Assembly: GCA_934317005.1 (NCBI GenBank)
Contig: CAKREB010000005.1
Location: forward strand, 62,001 to 126,000
From: an uncultured Lachnospiraceae bacterium
GTDB taxonomy: Bacteria > Bacillota > Clostridia > Lachnospirales > Lachnospiraceae
Direction of reading: 5' to 3'
Length of the DNA stretch: 64,000 nucleotides
Both the position numbers and the translations under genes were made by a program. The notes below the pieces were generated by a model. That model searched no databases. It was not told the origin of the DNA and saw only the letters and a program-made list of their open reading frames with translations. Position 1 is the first letter of the stretch; each line of letters starts with the position of its first letter. This document shows positions 53,084-61,602 of the stretch, piece after piece.

Positions 53084-54307
53084 ATGGAAGTATATGATGA
53101 ATTAGTAGCGCGAGGTCTGATCGCGCAGGTGACAGATGAAACAGAGATCAGAAAGTTAGTCAATGAAGGAAAAGCAGTATTTTACATTGGCTTTGATCCG
53201 ACAGCAGACAGTCTTCATGTTGGTCACTTTATGGCATTGTGTCTGATGAAAAGACTGCAGATGGCAGGAAACAAGCCGATTGCCCTGATCGGTGGCGGTA
53301 CTGCGATGATCGGTGATCCATCCGGCCGTACAGACATGCGTCAGATGATGACAAAGGAAACGATTGAACACAATGTTGCATGCTTTAAGAAGCAGATGAG
53401 CCGTTTTATTGATTTCTCAGAGGGAAAGGCTCTGTTAGTAAACAATGCAGACTGGCTTCTGGATTTGAATTATGTTGATCTTTTAAGAGAAGTAGGACCT
53501 CATTTTTCAGTTAACCGTATGTTAAATGCAGAGTGTTATAAGCAGCGTATGGAAAGAGGATTAAGCTTCTTAGAGTTTAACTATATGATCATGCAGAGTT
53601 ATGATTTCTATGCATTGTTTCAGAAATATGGCTGTAATATGCAGTTTGGTGGAGATGACCAGTGGAGTAACATGTTAGGTGGAAGCCGTCTGATCCACTA
53701 TAAATTAGGAAAAGACGCATATGCCATGACTATCAATCTTTTGCTAAACTCCGAAGGCAAGAAGATGGGAAAGACACAGTCTGGTGCAGTATGGCTTGAT
53801 CCGAATAAGACAAGTCCGTTTGATTTTTACCAGTATTGGCGTAATGTTTCAGACGATGATGTACTAAAATGCCTGCGTATGCTTACCTTCCTTCCGTTGG
53901 AACAGATTAAAGAGATGGAAAAATGGGAAGGCAGCCAGTTGAATCAGGCAAAAGAAATTCTGGCATACGAGTTGACCGAACTGGTTCATGGCGAAGAGGA
54001 AGCAAAGAAAGCACAGGAGGGTGCAAGAGCATTGTTCTCTAGTGGAAATGCTGCCCAGATGCCGGAAATCGTGTTGACAGATGATGATTTTGAAAACGAT
54101 GAGATTGGTATTTTACGTCTTTTGGTAAAGGCAGGTCTGGCAGCTTCTAACGGAGAAGCTCGTCGAAATGTAGAACAGGGCGGAGTTTCTGTTGATGGAG
54201 AAAAGATCACAGACGTAAAAGCGGTTGTGACAAAGGATTCCATCGGAGATGACGGAATTGTTTTGAAACGTGGTAAGAAGAAGTTTATGAAAATTGTTCT
54301 GGGATAA
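53084..54307 (+). CDS. tyrS: Tyrosyl-tRNA synthetase
   Basis: 407 residues from the ATG at 53084 (MEVYDELVARGL), with AGAGG five bases upstream; the ATG at 53063 lacks a site. Class I synthetase motifs are clear: the HIGH-type HVGH in DSLHVGHFMAL and the KMSKS-type KMGKTQSG. FGGDDQWSN is typical of TyrRS. The C-terminal ~80 residues form the S4 RNA-binding domain (LLVKAGLAASNGEARRNVEQGG). It attaches tyrosine to tRNA-Tyr; the upstream T-box controls it. Confidence 0.97.
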   Translation: MEVYDELVARGLIAQVTDETEIRKLVNEGKAVFYIGFDPTADSLHVGHFMALCLMKRLQMAGNKPIALIGGGTAMIGDPSGRTDMRQMMTKETIEHNVACFKKQMSRFIDFSEGKALLVNNADWLLDLNYVDLLREVGPHFSVNRMLNAECYKQRMERGLSFLEFNYMIMQSYDFYALFQKYGCNMQFGGDDQWSNMLGGSRLIHYKLGKDAYAMTINLLLNSEGKKMGKTQSGAVWLDPNKTSPFDFYQYWRNVSDDDVLKCLRMLTFLPLEQIKEMEKWEGSQLNQAKEILAYELTELVHGEEEAKKAQEGARALFSSGNAAQMPEIVLTDDDFENDEIGILRLLVKAGLAASNGEARRNVEQGGVSVDGEKITDVKAVVTKDSIGDDGIVLKRGKKKFMKIVLG

Positions 54308-54317
54308 TAAGATAATT

Positions 54318-54382
54318 ATGATGTAAGAGTTAAAAGCAGATTGCAATGTATGTTTACATACAAATTGCAATCTGCTTTTAAC
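54318..54382 (+). repeat. Constant-loop hairpin and dispersed motif after tyrS
   Basis: GTTAAAAGCAGATTGCAA (54329-54346) pairs perfectly over 18 bp with 54365-54382, and the apex TGTATGTTTACATACAAA (54347-54364) is identical over 18 bases to 4643-4660 in the MITE-like element. The upstream flank ATGATGTAAGAG resembles the left end of that element. It lies in the gap between convergent tyrS and DUF4364 genes and may act as a transcription end for both, though it has no good T run. It may be a shortened member of the same repeat family. Confidence 0.65.
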
Positions 54383-54414
54383 ATTCTGATATTTATTTGC
54401 TATAACACGATACC

Positions 54415-54936
54415 TTAATCGGTAGAAAGTGATTTGAAAAGATAGCCGTAAATCTCGTCACTTTTTTTCTTGAAACGTTCGCAGGCTTTGATTGCAGCCT
54501 CTTCGGATGGGACATTTAAAGCTACTTCAAACATCGTGCTTCCACGTTCTACGACGGAGCATCGCGTGAGATATTCATCCGGTGAGATTTGTGTATAATC
54601 GGTACGAACGGTTGTATCTTCTACAATTTTCACTTTATTTTCTGCAAGATAGTCATCGATTTCCTGTACGGTATCCTTTGGAAGCTGGGAAAAGAAAAAG
54701 TCCAGTGTTTCCAAGCCTTTGTCCGTGATCGTATAATAAGATGTTGCACGCGTCTGGTGTGCATGGATCATCTCGTCCTCTGTCAGGGTTGTCAGCGTGG
54801 ACTGAATGGAAAAATAATCCGTGTAGCCGTGTTCCAAAATGAAATCAGATAAAATAGCATTTGTGATCTCCTGTTTGGTGCGGCTTAGGAAATATAAAAT
54901 GATCAGTTTATATAACTTAATAGACTCTGGTCTCAT
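54415..54936 (-). CDS. DUF4364 family protein
   Basis: 173 residues. The first ~90 residues look like a winged-helix domain (LYKLIILYFLSRTKQEITNAILSDFIL, then a YYTITDKGLETLDFF wing), and a beta-rich C-terminal half follows. Matches the DUF4364 family found in Clostridia, whose members may be DNA-binding regulators or adaptors; no target is known. It begins six bases after the radical SAM gene and ends the minus-strand malic enzyme transcript. Confidence 0.78.
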   Translation of the reverse strand: MRPESIKLYKLIILYFLSRTKQEITNAILSDFILEHGYTDYFSIQSTLTTLTEDEMIHAHQTRATSYYTITDKGLETLDFFFSQLPKDTVQEIDDYLAENKVKIVEDTTVRTDYTQISPDEYLTRCSVVERGSTMFEVALNVPSEEAAIKACERFKKKSDEIYGYLFKSLSTD

Positions 54937-54942
54937 AACTTA

Positions 54943-55902
54943 TCAACACTCCTTGCCTTGATAAATATTTTGCGTTTTCATTGCATGGGCAATCTGATTT
55001 AATACATATCTTTTGTGGGTGCTCCACATGGGAGCGAGCAAAAGTTCTTTCGGACCATCGCCTGTCAGACGGTGAATGACAATGTCCGGTGAAAGATGTG
55101 CAATACATTGTAACAGAACATCGATATATTCCTCTAAGGAATATATGTGGATTTTAGGAAGAAGCTTTGCAAGATCGGTGTCTTTTAAAACATGCAGAAG
55201 CTGAAGCTTAATGCCCTGAATATCCATGCTGTTTAGGTAAGCGATCGTCTGCAGGATGTCCTGTGTGGTTTCGTAAGGAAGTCCAAGAATGATATGTGTC
55301 ACAACGGAAATATCCCGGGAACGAAGTTTTCGTACACATTCTTCAAAAACGGAGAGCGGATAGCCGCGGCGCATCCATTGTGCGGTCTTTTCATGCATCG
55401 TTTGCAGACCGAGTTCGATCCAGGTGGGCTTGATCTGGTTACATTCCGTGATCAGATCGTAGATATCATCAGAAAAACAGTCCGGTCTTGTACCGATAGC
55501 CAGACCAACGACTTTAGGATGTGCGATAGCTTCCATATAAAGAGAACGTAATCGGCTTACCGGAGCATAGGTGTTAGAAAAAGACTGAAAATATGCGATG
55601 TAGGAGTTGCCTGTTTTTTTGCCGTTTTTGGTAAGAAAAGAGATTGCCTGCTCAATCTGTTCAAAAACAGACCGAGCGGCAGCTTCTGATATGGCAAATT
55701 CTCCCGAACCGCCGTTGCTGCAAAAAATGCATCCGCGGCTGTCTAAGGTTCCGTCACGATTTGGACAGGTCATACCACCCTCTAAGGCAATCTTATATAC
55801 CTTGTGCCCATATAGGTTTTTAAGATAATAATCAAGTGAATAATATGGCTTTTCGCCCCAACGGGTTCTTTTCTTATCTGACGATATGTTCTTTGACGGC
55901 AT
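54943..55902 (-). CDS. TIGR01212-type radical SAM protein (YhcC-like)
   Basis: 319 residues from the ATG at 55902 (MPSKNISSDKKRTRWG), with GAGG nine bases upstream; the gene overlaps the end of the malic enzyme gene by 29 bases. An unusual cluster motif, Cys-PNRDGT followed by GCIFCSNGG, and YFQSFSNTYAP, WIELGLQTMHEKT and THIILGLPYET match the YhcC/TIGR01212 branch of radical SAM enzymes related to Elp3. Its substrate is not established in general. Confidence 0.85.
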   Translation of the reverse strand: MPSKNISSDKKRTRWGEKPYYSLDYYLKNLYGHKVYKIALEGGMTCPNRDGTLDSRGCIFCSNGGSGEFAISEAAARSVFEQIEQAISFLTKNGKKTGNSYIAYFQSFSNTYAPVSRLRSLYMEAIAHPKVVGLAIGTRPDCFSDDIYDLITECNQIKPTWIELGLQTMHEKTAQWMRRGYPLSVFEECVRKLRSRDISVVTHIILGLPYETTQDILQTIAYLNSMDIQGIKLQLLHVLKDTDLAKLLPKIHIYSLEEYIDVLLQCIAHLSPDIVIHRLTGDGPKELLLAPMWSTHKRYVLNQIAHAMKTQNIYQGKEC

Positions 55903-57028
55903 TGGCAACTACCTCGGCAACTCTTGGATCAAATGCTTCCGGCATGATATTGTCTTCGTTTAAATCTTTTTCATCTACAAGACCTGCGATGGCATTGGCG
56001 GCTGCAAGCTTCATCTCTTCTGTAATCTGTGTAGCACGTCCCTCTAAAGCACCTTTGAAAATTCCAGGGAAAGCAACGACATTGTTGACCTGATTTGGAA
56101 AATCAGAGCGTCCGGTTCCGACAACACGTGCACCGGCCTTTTTAGCAAGATCAGGCATGATTTCCGGAACAGGATTTGCCATTGCAAAAAGGATCGCATC
56201 GTGGTTCATGGAAGCAACCATTTCTTCTGATACAATACCCGGAGCAGATACACCGACAAAGATATCAGCACCTTTTAAGGCATCTGCTAAGGTTCCGGTT
56301 TTCTGCGAAAGATTTGTGACATCCATCATATCCTTCTGCATCCAGTTTAAGTCATCGGAGCTTTTAGAGAGAATACCGGATTTATCACACATCACAACGT
56401 CTTTAAATCCATAGCGGAGCAAAAGCTTTGTGATAGCGATACCCGCAGAACCTGCACCGTTTACCACAACATGGCATTCCTCTTTTGTTTTTTTTACGAC
56501 TTTTAAAGCGTTGATGATACCGGCAAGTACAACGATTGCCGTACCATGCTGGTCATCATGGAAAACAGGGATAGAAAGAGCCTCTTTTAAACGCTCTTCA
56601 ATCTCAAAGCAGCGTGGAGCGGAAATGTCTTCCAGATTGATACCGCCAAAGGCAGGTGCGATATTGATCACTGTCTTTATGATTTCTTCTGTGTCCTGCG
56701 TATCCAGACAAATCGGAAATGCATTGACATCACCAAACTCCTTGAATAATACGGCTTTTCCTTCCATGACAGGCATAGCGGCTTCCGGCCCGATGTTGCC
56801 CAGTCCTAAAACAGCACTGCCGTCAGATACGACAGCGACTGTGTTTGCTTTGATTGTATAATGATATGCCTCCTCTTTGTCTTTTGCAATTATTTTACAT
56901 GGCTCAGCGACACCGGGAGTATAGGCAATCGCCAAATCTTCGCGTGAATTGACATGACATTTTGGGGTAGTATTGATTTTTCCGTTCCATTCTTTATGGA
57001 GCGCCAGTGCTTTTTCACTTGTATTCAT
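55874..57028 (-). CDS. Malic enzyme (NAD(P)-dependent malate dehydrogenase, decarboxylating)
   Basis: 384 residues, the short bacterial form of malic enzyme. Seen are YTPGVAEPCKII, SDGSAVLGLGNIGP, EGKAVLFKEFGDVNAFPICLDT, FHDDQHGTAIVVLAGI and the Rossmann motif VVNGAGSAGIAI. It converts malate to pyruvate, CO2 and NAD(P)H. The start has TGAGGA at the right distance. A promoter (57147-57175) and a leader hairpin GTTGCC/GGCAAC (57047-57052 with 57076-57081) lie upstream. The cofactor cannot be assigned with confidence from the motifs. Confidence 0.93.
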   Translation of the reverse strand: MNTSEKALALHKEWNGKINTTPKCHVNSREDLAIAYTPGVAEPCKIIAKDKEEAYHYTIKANTVAVVSDGSAVLGLGNIGPEAAMPVMEGKAVLFKEFGDVNAFPICLDTQDTEEIIKTVINIAPAFGGINLEDISAPRCFEIEERLKEALSIPVFHDDQHGTAIVVLAGIINALKVVKKTKEECHVVVNGAGSAGIAITKLLLRYGFKDVVMCDKSGILSKSSDDLNWMQKDMMDVTNLSQKTGTLADALKGADIFVGVSAPGIVSEEMVASMNHDAILFAMANPVPEIMPDLAKKAGARVVGTGRSDFPNQVNNVVAFPGIFKGALEGRATQITEEMKLAAANAIAGLVDEKDLNEDNIMPEAFDPRVAEVVANAVKEHIVR

Positions 57029-57146
57029 TGAAAATCCTCATTTCCCGTTGCCTGATTGGGTAAACAAAGATGTCCGGCAACGAAAAGACATCATAAGCTG
57101 TTATTCATATGATCTCAGATTGTCTGCCAATCCGAAATGTATGAAT

Positions 57147-57175
57147 ATCATATCATAGAAAAAAAATTCATACAA
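57147..57175 (-). promoter_or_regulatory. Promoter of the malic enzyme transcript
   Basis: On the minus strand TTGTAT (57175-57170), 17-base spacer, TATGAT (57152-57147). It is divergent from, and only nine bases away from, the rho promoter -35 box. Confidence 0.6.
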
Positions 57176-57183
57176 GATTTTAC

Positions 57184-57212
57184 TTTACAGATTCCAAAAA
57201 CTTCGGTATACT
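57184..57212 (+). promoter_or_regulatory. Promoter of rho
   Basis: TTTACA (57184-57189), 17-base spacer, TATACT (57207-57212). It would give a leader of about 160 bases before rho, which holds two hairpins: TGCAGTG/CACTGCA (57259-57265 with 57269-57275) and the terminator-like one below. Confidence 0.65.
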
Positions 57213-57318
57213 AAGTTCAGTTGATTCTCGCAAAAAATTCTTAAAATTAAAGTTCTTTTGCAGTGATTCACTGCACATTCACAGGCTTATTATACAAAGA
57301 GCAGAGCATCAGCCGGAC

Positions 57319-57346
57319 AGAACAGTAAAGATAAGGCTGTTCTTTT
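57319..57346 (+). terminator. Terminator-like hairpin in the rho leader (possible attenuator)
   Basis: AGAACAG (57319-57325) pairs with CTGTTCT (57337-57343), followed by a short T run (57343-57346) and then the rho ribosome site. The stem is only seven base pairs with an 11-base loop, so termination would be partial. It could serve to regulate rho by its own level. Confidence 0.4.
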
Positions 57347-57377
57347 GCAGGCTGCATTTGAAAATATGGAGGGAAAC

Positions 57378-58904
57378 ATGGAAGAGTTAGAAGGATTATC
57401 GTTAGTTGAACTACGCATTATGGCAAAAAATATGGGAATAAAAAGTGTTACCAGTTATCGGAAGAAAGAACTTTATGACCTGATCGTTGCCCAAAAAAAG
57501 AAAGAAAGTCAGAAGACTACATCAGAAAAGAAGAGCGAGGAACCGAAAGAGGAAACGCCACAGAAGCAGCAAAGAGCAAAAAACTATCAGCCCCGTAAGC
57601 GTATGACGGAACGTGCTGTCATGTCAGAACGTACCGGACGGGATGATGAAAAAAGAAATGCTTATAATAAGAAGGCAATGACAAAATATACGGAAAAACA
57701 GCACAGGGATGGAAATTACCGTGAGGAGCGTCAGCAGGGAAATAATGCTGCGATGGAGATGGAGCAGCTAGACAGTGGAGAGAAGCGTTCCGGTATTTTG
57801 GAGGTTTTGCCGGAAGGGTATGGCTTTATCCGATGCGACAATTATCTGCCGGGAGAGGAAGATCTGTATGTGTCACCGGCTCTGATCCGCAAGCATCGAC
57901 TGCGTACCGGTGATATCTTAGAGGGAAATGTGCGTGTCCGCAATCAGAATGAAAAGTTTGGCGCACTATTATATGCGACAAGTGTCAATGGATATCCGAT
58001 GGAGGAGGCAATTAAGCGTCCGAAGTTTGAACATCTGACACCAATCTTTCCAAATGAACGGATTCGTCTGGAAACACCGGGAAGTGGAAATGGAATTTCG
58101 ATGCGTATGATGGATCTGTTTTCACCGATTGGTAAAGGACAGCGTGGTATGATCGTATCACAGCCAAAGACAGGTAAGACAACCTTATTAAAACAGGTGG
58201 CAAAGTCTGTTAAGGCAAATTATCCGAATATGCGTATTATTGTTCTTCTGATTGATGAACGTCCGGAGGAAGTAACGGATATTAAAGAGTCGATCATGGG
58301 AAATAATGTGGAGGTAATCTACTCTACCTTTGATGAACAGCCGGAAAATCACAAGAGAGTATCGGAAATGGTTATTGAGAGGGCAAAAAGACTGGTAGAG
58401 CATGGAGAGGATGTGATGATCTTACTGGACAGCATCACACGTCTGGCAAGAGCATATAACCTGACGGTTACACCAAGTGGACGTACTTTGTCAGGTGGTC
58501 TTGATCCGGCAGCACTGCATATGCCGAAGCGTTTCTTTGGTGCAGCCAGAAATATGCGTGAGGGTGGCAGTCTGACAATCCTTGCCACGGCATTAGTAGA
58601 TACCGGAAGCAAGATGGATGATGTGGTCTTTGAAGAGTTTAAGGGAACCGGTAATATGGAACTGGTACTGGATCGTTCCCTTTCCGAAAAGAGAGTCTTT
58701 CCGGCAATCGATCTTCCAAAGTCCAGCACCAGAAGAGAGGATCTGTTACTGACAGCAGAGGAGTTAGAAGCAGCAGCCCATATGCGCAAAGCCTTTAATG
58801 GTGCAAAGACAGATGAAGCGGTAGAACGTGTTATTGAGATGTTCCGCAAGACCAGAAATAATAAAGAATTTGTACACATCATGAGCAAAACAAAAATCGT
58901 GTAA
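57378..58904 (+). CDS. rho: Transcription termination factor Rho
   Basis: 508 residues from the ATG at 57378, preceded by GGAGGG; earlier in-frame starts at 57345 (TTG) and 57366 have no site. Order: Rho_N helical domain (LSLVELRIMAKNMGIKSV), a basic Lys/Gln/Arg-rich linker (~45-125), the cold-shock-like RNA-binding domain (GILEVLPEGYGFIRCDNYL), and the RecA-like motor with Walker A PKTGKTTLLK and Walker B VMILLDSITR, plus the SLTILATALVDTGSKMD loop. The basic insertion between the first two parts is longer than in E. coli Rho, as in many Clostridia. Confidence 0.97.
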   Translation: MEELEGLSLVELRIMAKNMGIKSVTSYRKKELYDLIVAQKKKESQKTTSEKKSEEPKEETPQKQQRAKNYQPRKRMTERAVMSERTGRDDEKRNAYNKKAMTKYTEKQHRDGNYREERQQGNNAAMEMEQLDSGEKRSGILEVLPEGYGFIRCDNYLPGEEDLYVSPALIRKHRLRTGDILEGNVRVRNQNEKFGALLYATSVNGYPMEEAIKRPKFEHLTPIFPNERIRLETPGSGNGISMRMMDLFSPIGKGQRGMIVSQPKTGKTTLLKQVAKSVKANYPNMRIIVLLIDERPEEVTDIKESIMGNNVEVIYSTFDEQPENHKRVSEMVIERAKRLVEHGEDVMILLDSITRLARAYNLTVTPSGRTLSGGLDPAALHMPKRFFGAARNMREGGSLTILATALVDTGSKMDDVVFEEFKGTGNMELVLDRSLSEKRVFPAIDLPKSSTRREDLLLTAEELEAAAHMRKAFNGAKTDEAVERVIEMFRKTRNNKEFVHIMSKTKIV

Positions 58905-58990
58905 GATGGTGTAAAAAATAAATTTTTTATCAGATAAAAGAAATATAGAATGAAAATGTGGAAAAACCGCAGAAAAAGCAAAAATATTTG

Positions 58991-59019
58991 TTGCAATCCC
59001 ATATTTTATATGATATACT
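58991..59019 (+). promoter_or_regulatory. Promoter of rpmE
   Basis: TTGCAA (58991-58996), 17-base spacer, TATACT (59014-59019), with TATATGA just before the -10. It gives a leader of about 90 bases. The 58905-58990 stretch after rho is AT-rich and has a weak AAAAAAT/ATTTTTT pairing but no clear terminator. Confidence 0.75.
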
Positions 59020-59113
59020 TAAGAAGTTGTGTTAAAATTGTAATCGAAAAGACATGCTCTTTTTCGTATATGGATTTGCTGTCTTTATGGGATGGCGGAA
59101 TGGAGGTTAAATC

Positions 59114-59320
59114 ATGAGAGAAGGAATTCATCCTAACTACTATCAGGCTAAGGTTGTATGCAACTGTGGAAATGAGTTTGTGACTGGTTCTACAAAGGAA
59201 GAGATTCATGTAGAAATCTGTTCAAAATGTCATTCATTCTATACAGGTCAGCAGAAAGCAGTTAAGGCTCGTGGTGCGATTGATAAATTCAACCGTAAGT
59301 ATGGCATTCAGGCTAACTAG
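59114..59320 (+). CDS. rpmE: 50S ribosomal protein L31
   Basis: 68 residues beginning MREGIHPNYYQAKVVCNCG. It has CNC and CSKC, the Cys pairs of the zinc-binding (type A) L31, and the HSFYTGQQKAVKARG segment. It is a part of the large subunit bridging to the small subunit. TGGAGG precedes it. The zinc form is normally used when zinc is sufficient. It has its own promoter. Confidence 0.97.
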   Translation: MREGIHPNYYQAKVVCNCGNEFVTGSTKEEIHVEICSKCHSFYTGQQKAVKARGAIDKFNRKYGIQAN

Positions 59321-59330
59321 CAATATAATT

Positions 59331-59442
59331 GGTCAGTACGCTGGCCTTGTAAATGGTCACAGTGCCCGAATATTCGGACGCTGTGACCATTTGTGGCTTT
59401 AAAAAGAAATATTCGGGTGGAAATGTGACCAGCGCGCTGAGG
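59331..59442 (+). repeat. Palindromic region with mutually exclusive stems, rpmE 3-prime side
   Basis: AAATGGTCACAG (59351-59362) pairs perfectly with CTGTGACCATTT (59381-59392), and the apex holds the palindrome CCGAATATTCGG (59366-59377). The same left arm can pair instead with a later segment: GGTCACA 59355-59361 with TGTGACC 59424-59430, and CCCGAATATT 59365-59374 with AATATTCGGG 59408-59417. An outer pair TCAGTACGCTGG / CCAGCGCGCTGA (59333-59344 with 59429-59440, 10 of 12) closes the second fold. No T run follows. It may be an end signal, a switch or a decayed mobile repeat. Confidence 0.6.
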
Positions 59443-59519
59443 GGCACAGGACTGCGAAAAAGATATTTTATTGATAAAAAACATAAGACAATGGAAACAG
59501 CGCAGGAATGAGGAAAAGT

Positions 59520-60734
59520 ATGAAATCATCAGGAATTGGTGGTCAGGCTGTTCTGGAAGGCGTTATGATGAGAAATAAGTCAGAGTACGCTGTTGCGGTT
59601 CGCAAGCCTGATGGAGAGATTGCGGTTACAAAGGGAAAATGCAAAAGTTTAACAGATCGTTCCCTCTTTTTTCGGTTGCCGATTGTACGTGGTGTTGTTG
59701 CTTTCTTTGAGTCACTTGTGATCGGAATGCGCACTTTAACCTATTCTGCAAGCTTCTATGAGGAAGAAGAGGAAGAACTGGAAAAGAAAAAAGAAAACGA
59801 TAAGGAAGAAAAGAGCTGGAAAGAAAGTGTTGCAATGGGTGCTACAATTGCGCTGTCTGTTGTAATTGCTGTGCTGGCGTTTGTGATTCTTCCTTATTTT
59901 TTATCACAGCTTTTGAGCAGCAAGGTGACATCGTATACGGCATTAGCAGCGATTGAGGGTCTGATCAGGGTTGTATTATTTATCGGCTATATAATAGCGA
60001 TATCTTTTATGAAGGATATTCATCGTACCTTTATGTATCATGGTGCAGAGCATAAAACGATCAACTGTATTGAAAATGGTCTGGAGCTTACGGTTGGTAA
60101 TGTCAAAGGACAGTCGAAGCATCATAGACGTTGTGGAACAAGCTTTTTGTTTATCGTTGCATTTTTAAGTATTATCTTCTTTATGTTTTTACATTTTGAT
60201 AATATGTGGCTTCGAATTGTTTCACGTATTGTTCTGGTGCCTGTGATCGCAGGAATTTCTTATGAATTTATTCATTTTGCAGGAAACAGTGACAGTAAGA
60301 TTGTTGAGATCTTGAGTAAGCCGGGAATGTGGCTGCAGATGCTGACAACAAGAGAGCCGGACAGTCAGATGATTGAAGTTGCGATTGCTTCGGTAGAGGC
60401 AGTCTTTGACTGGAAGGAATATCAGCGACGCTGTATCGCTGCAGAAAAGAGCAGGGCAAAGCTTCAGAAAAACCGTTCTGAGAATGCCGGAAGACGTAAG
60501 AGCAGAGCGGAAGTGGCAGAAGAAATCAAGCGTCGTGAGGCTGAAAATGCCAAGAGAGCAAATGAGCGTGCCAGACGCCTGATGGAGCAGGAACGCAAGG
60601 AAGCAGAGCTTGAAAAAATAGCAGACGAGGCAGAGCGCAGAAAATCAAAGCGTGAAGCAATGCAGCAGAATGAGCCGGAGGACGAGGATACGTTAGCAGG
60701 CCTCGATCATTACTTTGATGATGAGGGAAAATAG
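59520..60734 (+). CDS. DUF1385 membrane protein (YqhQ-like)
   Basis: 404 residues from the ATG at 59520 (MKSSGIGGQAVLEGVMMRNKSEY); AGGA is well spaced there, while an ATG at 59508 lacks a site. The GIGGQAVLEGVMMR opening and the MYHGAEHKTINCIENG and SKHHRRCGTSFLF segments are the DUF1385 signature, with four membrane segments between ~100 and 265. The C-terminal ~110 residues are a charged Arg/Glu/Ala-rich helix. This gene stands before prmC and prfA in many Clostridia. Role unknown. Confidence 0.9.
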   Translation: MKSSGIGGQAVLEGVMMRNKSEYAVAVRKPDGEIAVTKGKCKSLTDRSLFFRLPIVRGVVAFFESLVIGMRTLTYSASFYEEEEEELEKKKENDKEEKSWKESVAMGATIALSVVIAVLAFVILPYFLSQLLSSKVTSYTALAAIEGLIRVVLFIGYIIAISFMKDIHRTFMYHGAEHKTINCIENGLELTVGNVKGQSKHHRRCGTSFLFIVAFLSIIFFMFLHFDNMWLRIVSRIVLVPVIAGISYEFIHFAGNSDSKIVEILSKPGMWLQMLTTREPDSQMIEVAIASVEAVFDWKEYQRRCIAAEKSRAKLQKNRSENAGRRKSRAEVAEEIKRREAENAKRANERARRLMEQERKEAELEKIADEAERRKSKREAMQQNEPEDEDTLAGLDHYFDDEGK

Positions 60735-60735
60735 C

Positions 60736-61602
60736 GTGAATATGGAATCAGAAACTTATGAACAGCTTTTGCATGAAGGGGAAAGCTGTCTACAGGATGA
60801 AGAGATTGCAGATGCCAAATGGGATGCGTTTCTTCTATTAGAATATGTTTCCGGTATGAATCGCAGCAGCTATTTCTTAAAAAGACAGGATGCAGTGCCT
60901 TTGGAGGAAAAGAAGCGGTATCTGGAAATGATTCAAAGAAGGGCAGAGCATATTCCTTTGCAGTATCTGACAGGCGGGCAGGAGTTTATGGGACTTGACT
61001 TTGAGGTGGCACCGGATGTACTGATTCCGCGGCAGGACACAGAATGTCTGATTGAAACAGCACTTCCCTTCGTAGAAGGTAAAAAGGTGCTTGATATGTG
61101 TACCGGTTCCGGATGTATTGCCATTTCACTTCAGGTATTAGGTAAGTCTGTCACCTGTGATGCCGCTGACCTTTCAAAAGAGGCACTTAAGGTAGCAGAG
61201 CGCAATGCAGTAAAAAATCATGCGCAGATTCAGTTTATTCAAAGCGACCTTTTTGAAAATGTAGAGGGTAAATATGATGTGATCGTGTCTAATCCACCCT
61301 ATATTCCACCACACGTAATCGAAGGTCTGATGGAGGAAGTGCGTGTGTATGAGCCGCGCATGGCTTTGGACGGTGGAGTGGACGGTCTGGATTTTTACCG
61401 CAGGATTACAAAAGAGAGTGTGTCTTATCTGGTAGCAGACGGATTCCTTCTATATGAAATAGGATGTGAGCAGGCAGCCGATGTGATGTCAATCTTAGCA
61501 GAAGCAGGATTTACAGATATCTGCTGCAGGAAGGATTATGCCGGAAAAGATAGAGTTGTTTATGGAAAGAAAGCAGGAGGAAAAACATGTTTGATAGATT
61601 AG
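60736..61602 (+). CDS. prmC: Peptide chain release factor N5-glutamine methyltransferase
   Basis: About 288 residues. A GTG at 60736 lies eight bases after GAGGG and is taken as the start; the ATG at 60742 is the other choice. Motifs: LQYLTGGQEFMGLDFEV and LIPRQDTE at the substrate side, SAM-binding LDMCTGSGCIAI, and the catalytic NPPY in VSNPPYIPP. It methylates the GGQ glutamine of release factors. The target gene prfA begins 16 bases before its stop, so they are translated together. Confidence 0.95.
   Translation: MNMESETYEQLLHEGESCLQDEEIADAKWDAFLLLEYVSGMNRSSYFLKRQDAVPLEEKKRYLEMIQRRAEHIPLQYLTGGQEFMGLDFEVAPDVLIPRQDTECLIETALPFVEGKKVLDMCTGSGCIAISLQVLGKSVTCDAADLSKEALKVAERNAVKNHAQIQFIQSDLFENVEGKYDVIVSNPPYIPPHVIEGLMEEVRVYEPRMALDGGVDGLDFYRRITKESVSYLVADGFLLYEIGCEQAADVMSILAEAGFTDICCRKDYAGKDRVVYGKKAGGKTCLID

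Noticed and set aside
54329..54382. Reading this hairpin simply as the tyrS terminator
   Set aside because: There is only TTTT inside the stem arm and no T run after it, while its apex is shared exactly with a distant element; a repeat explains it better, though it may still end transcripts.
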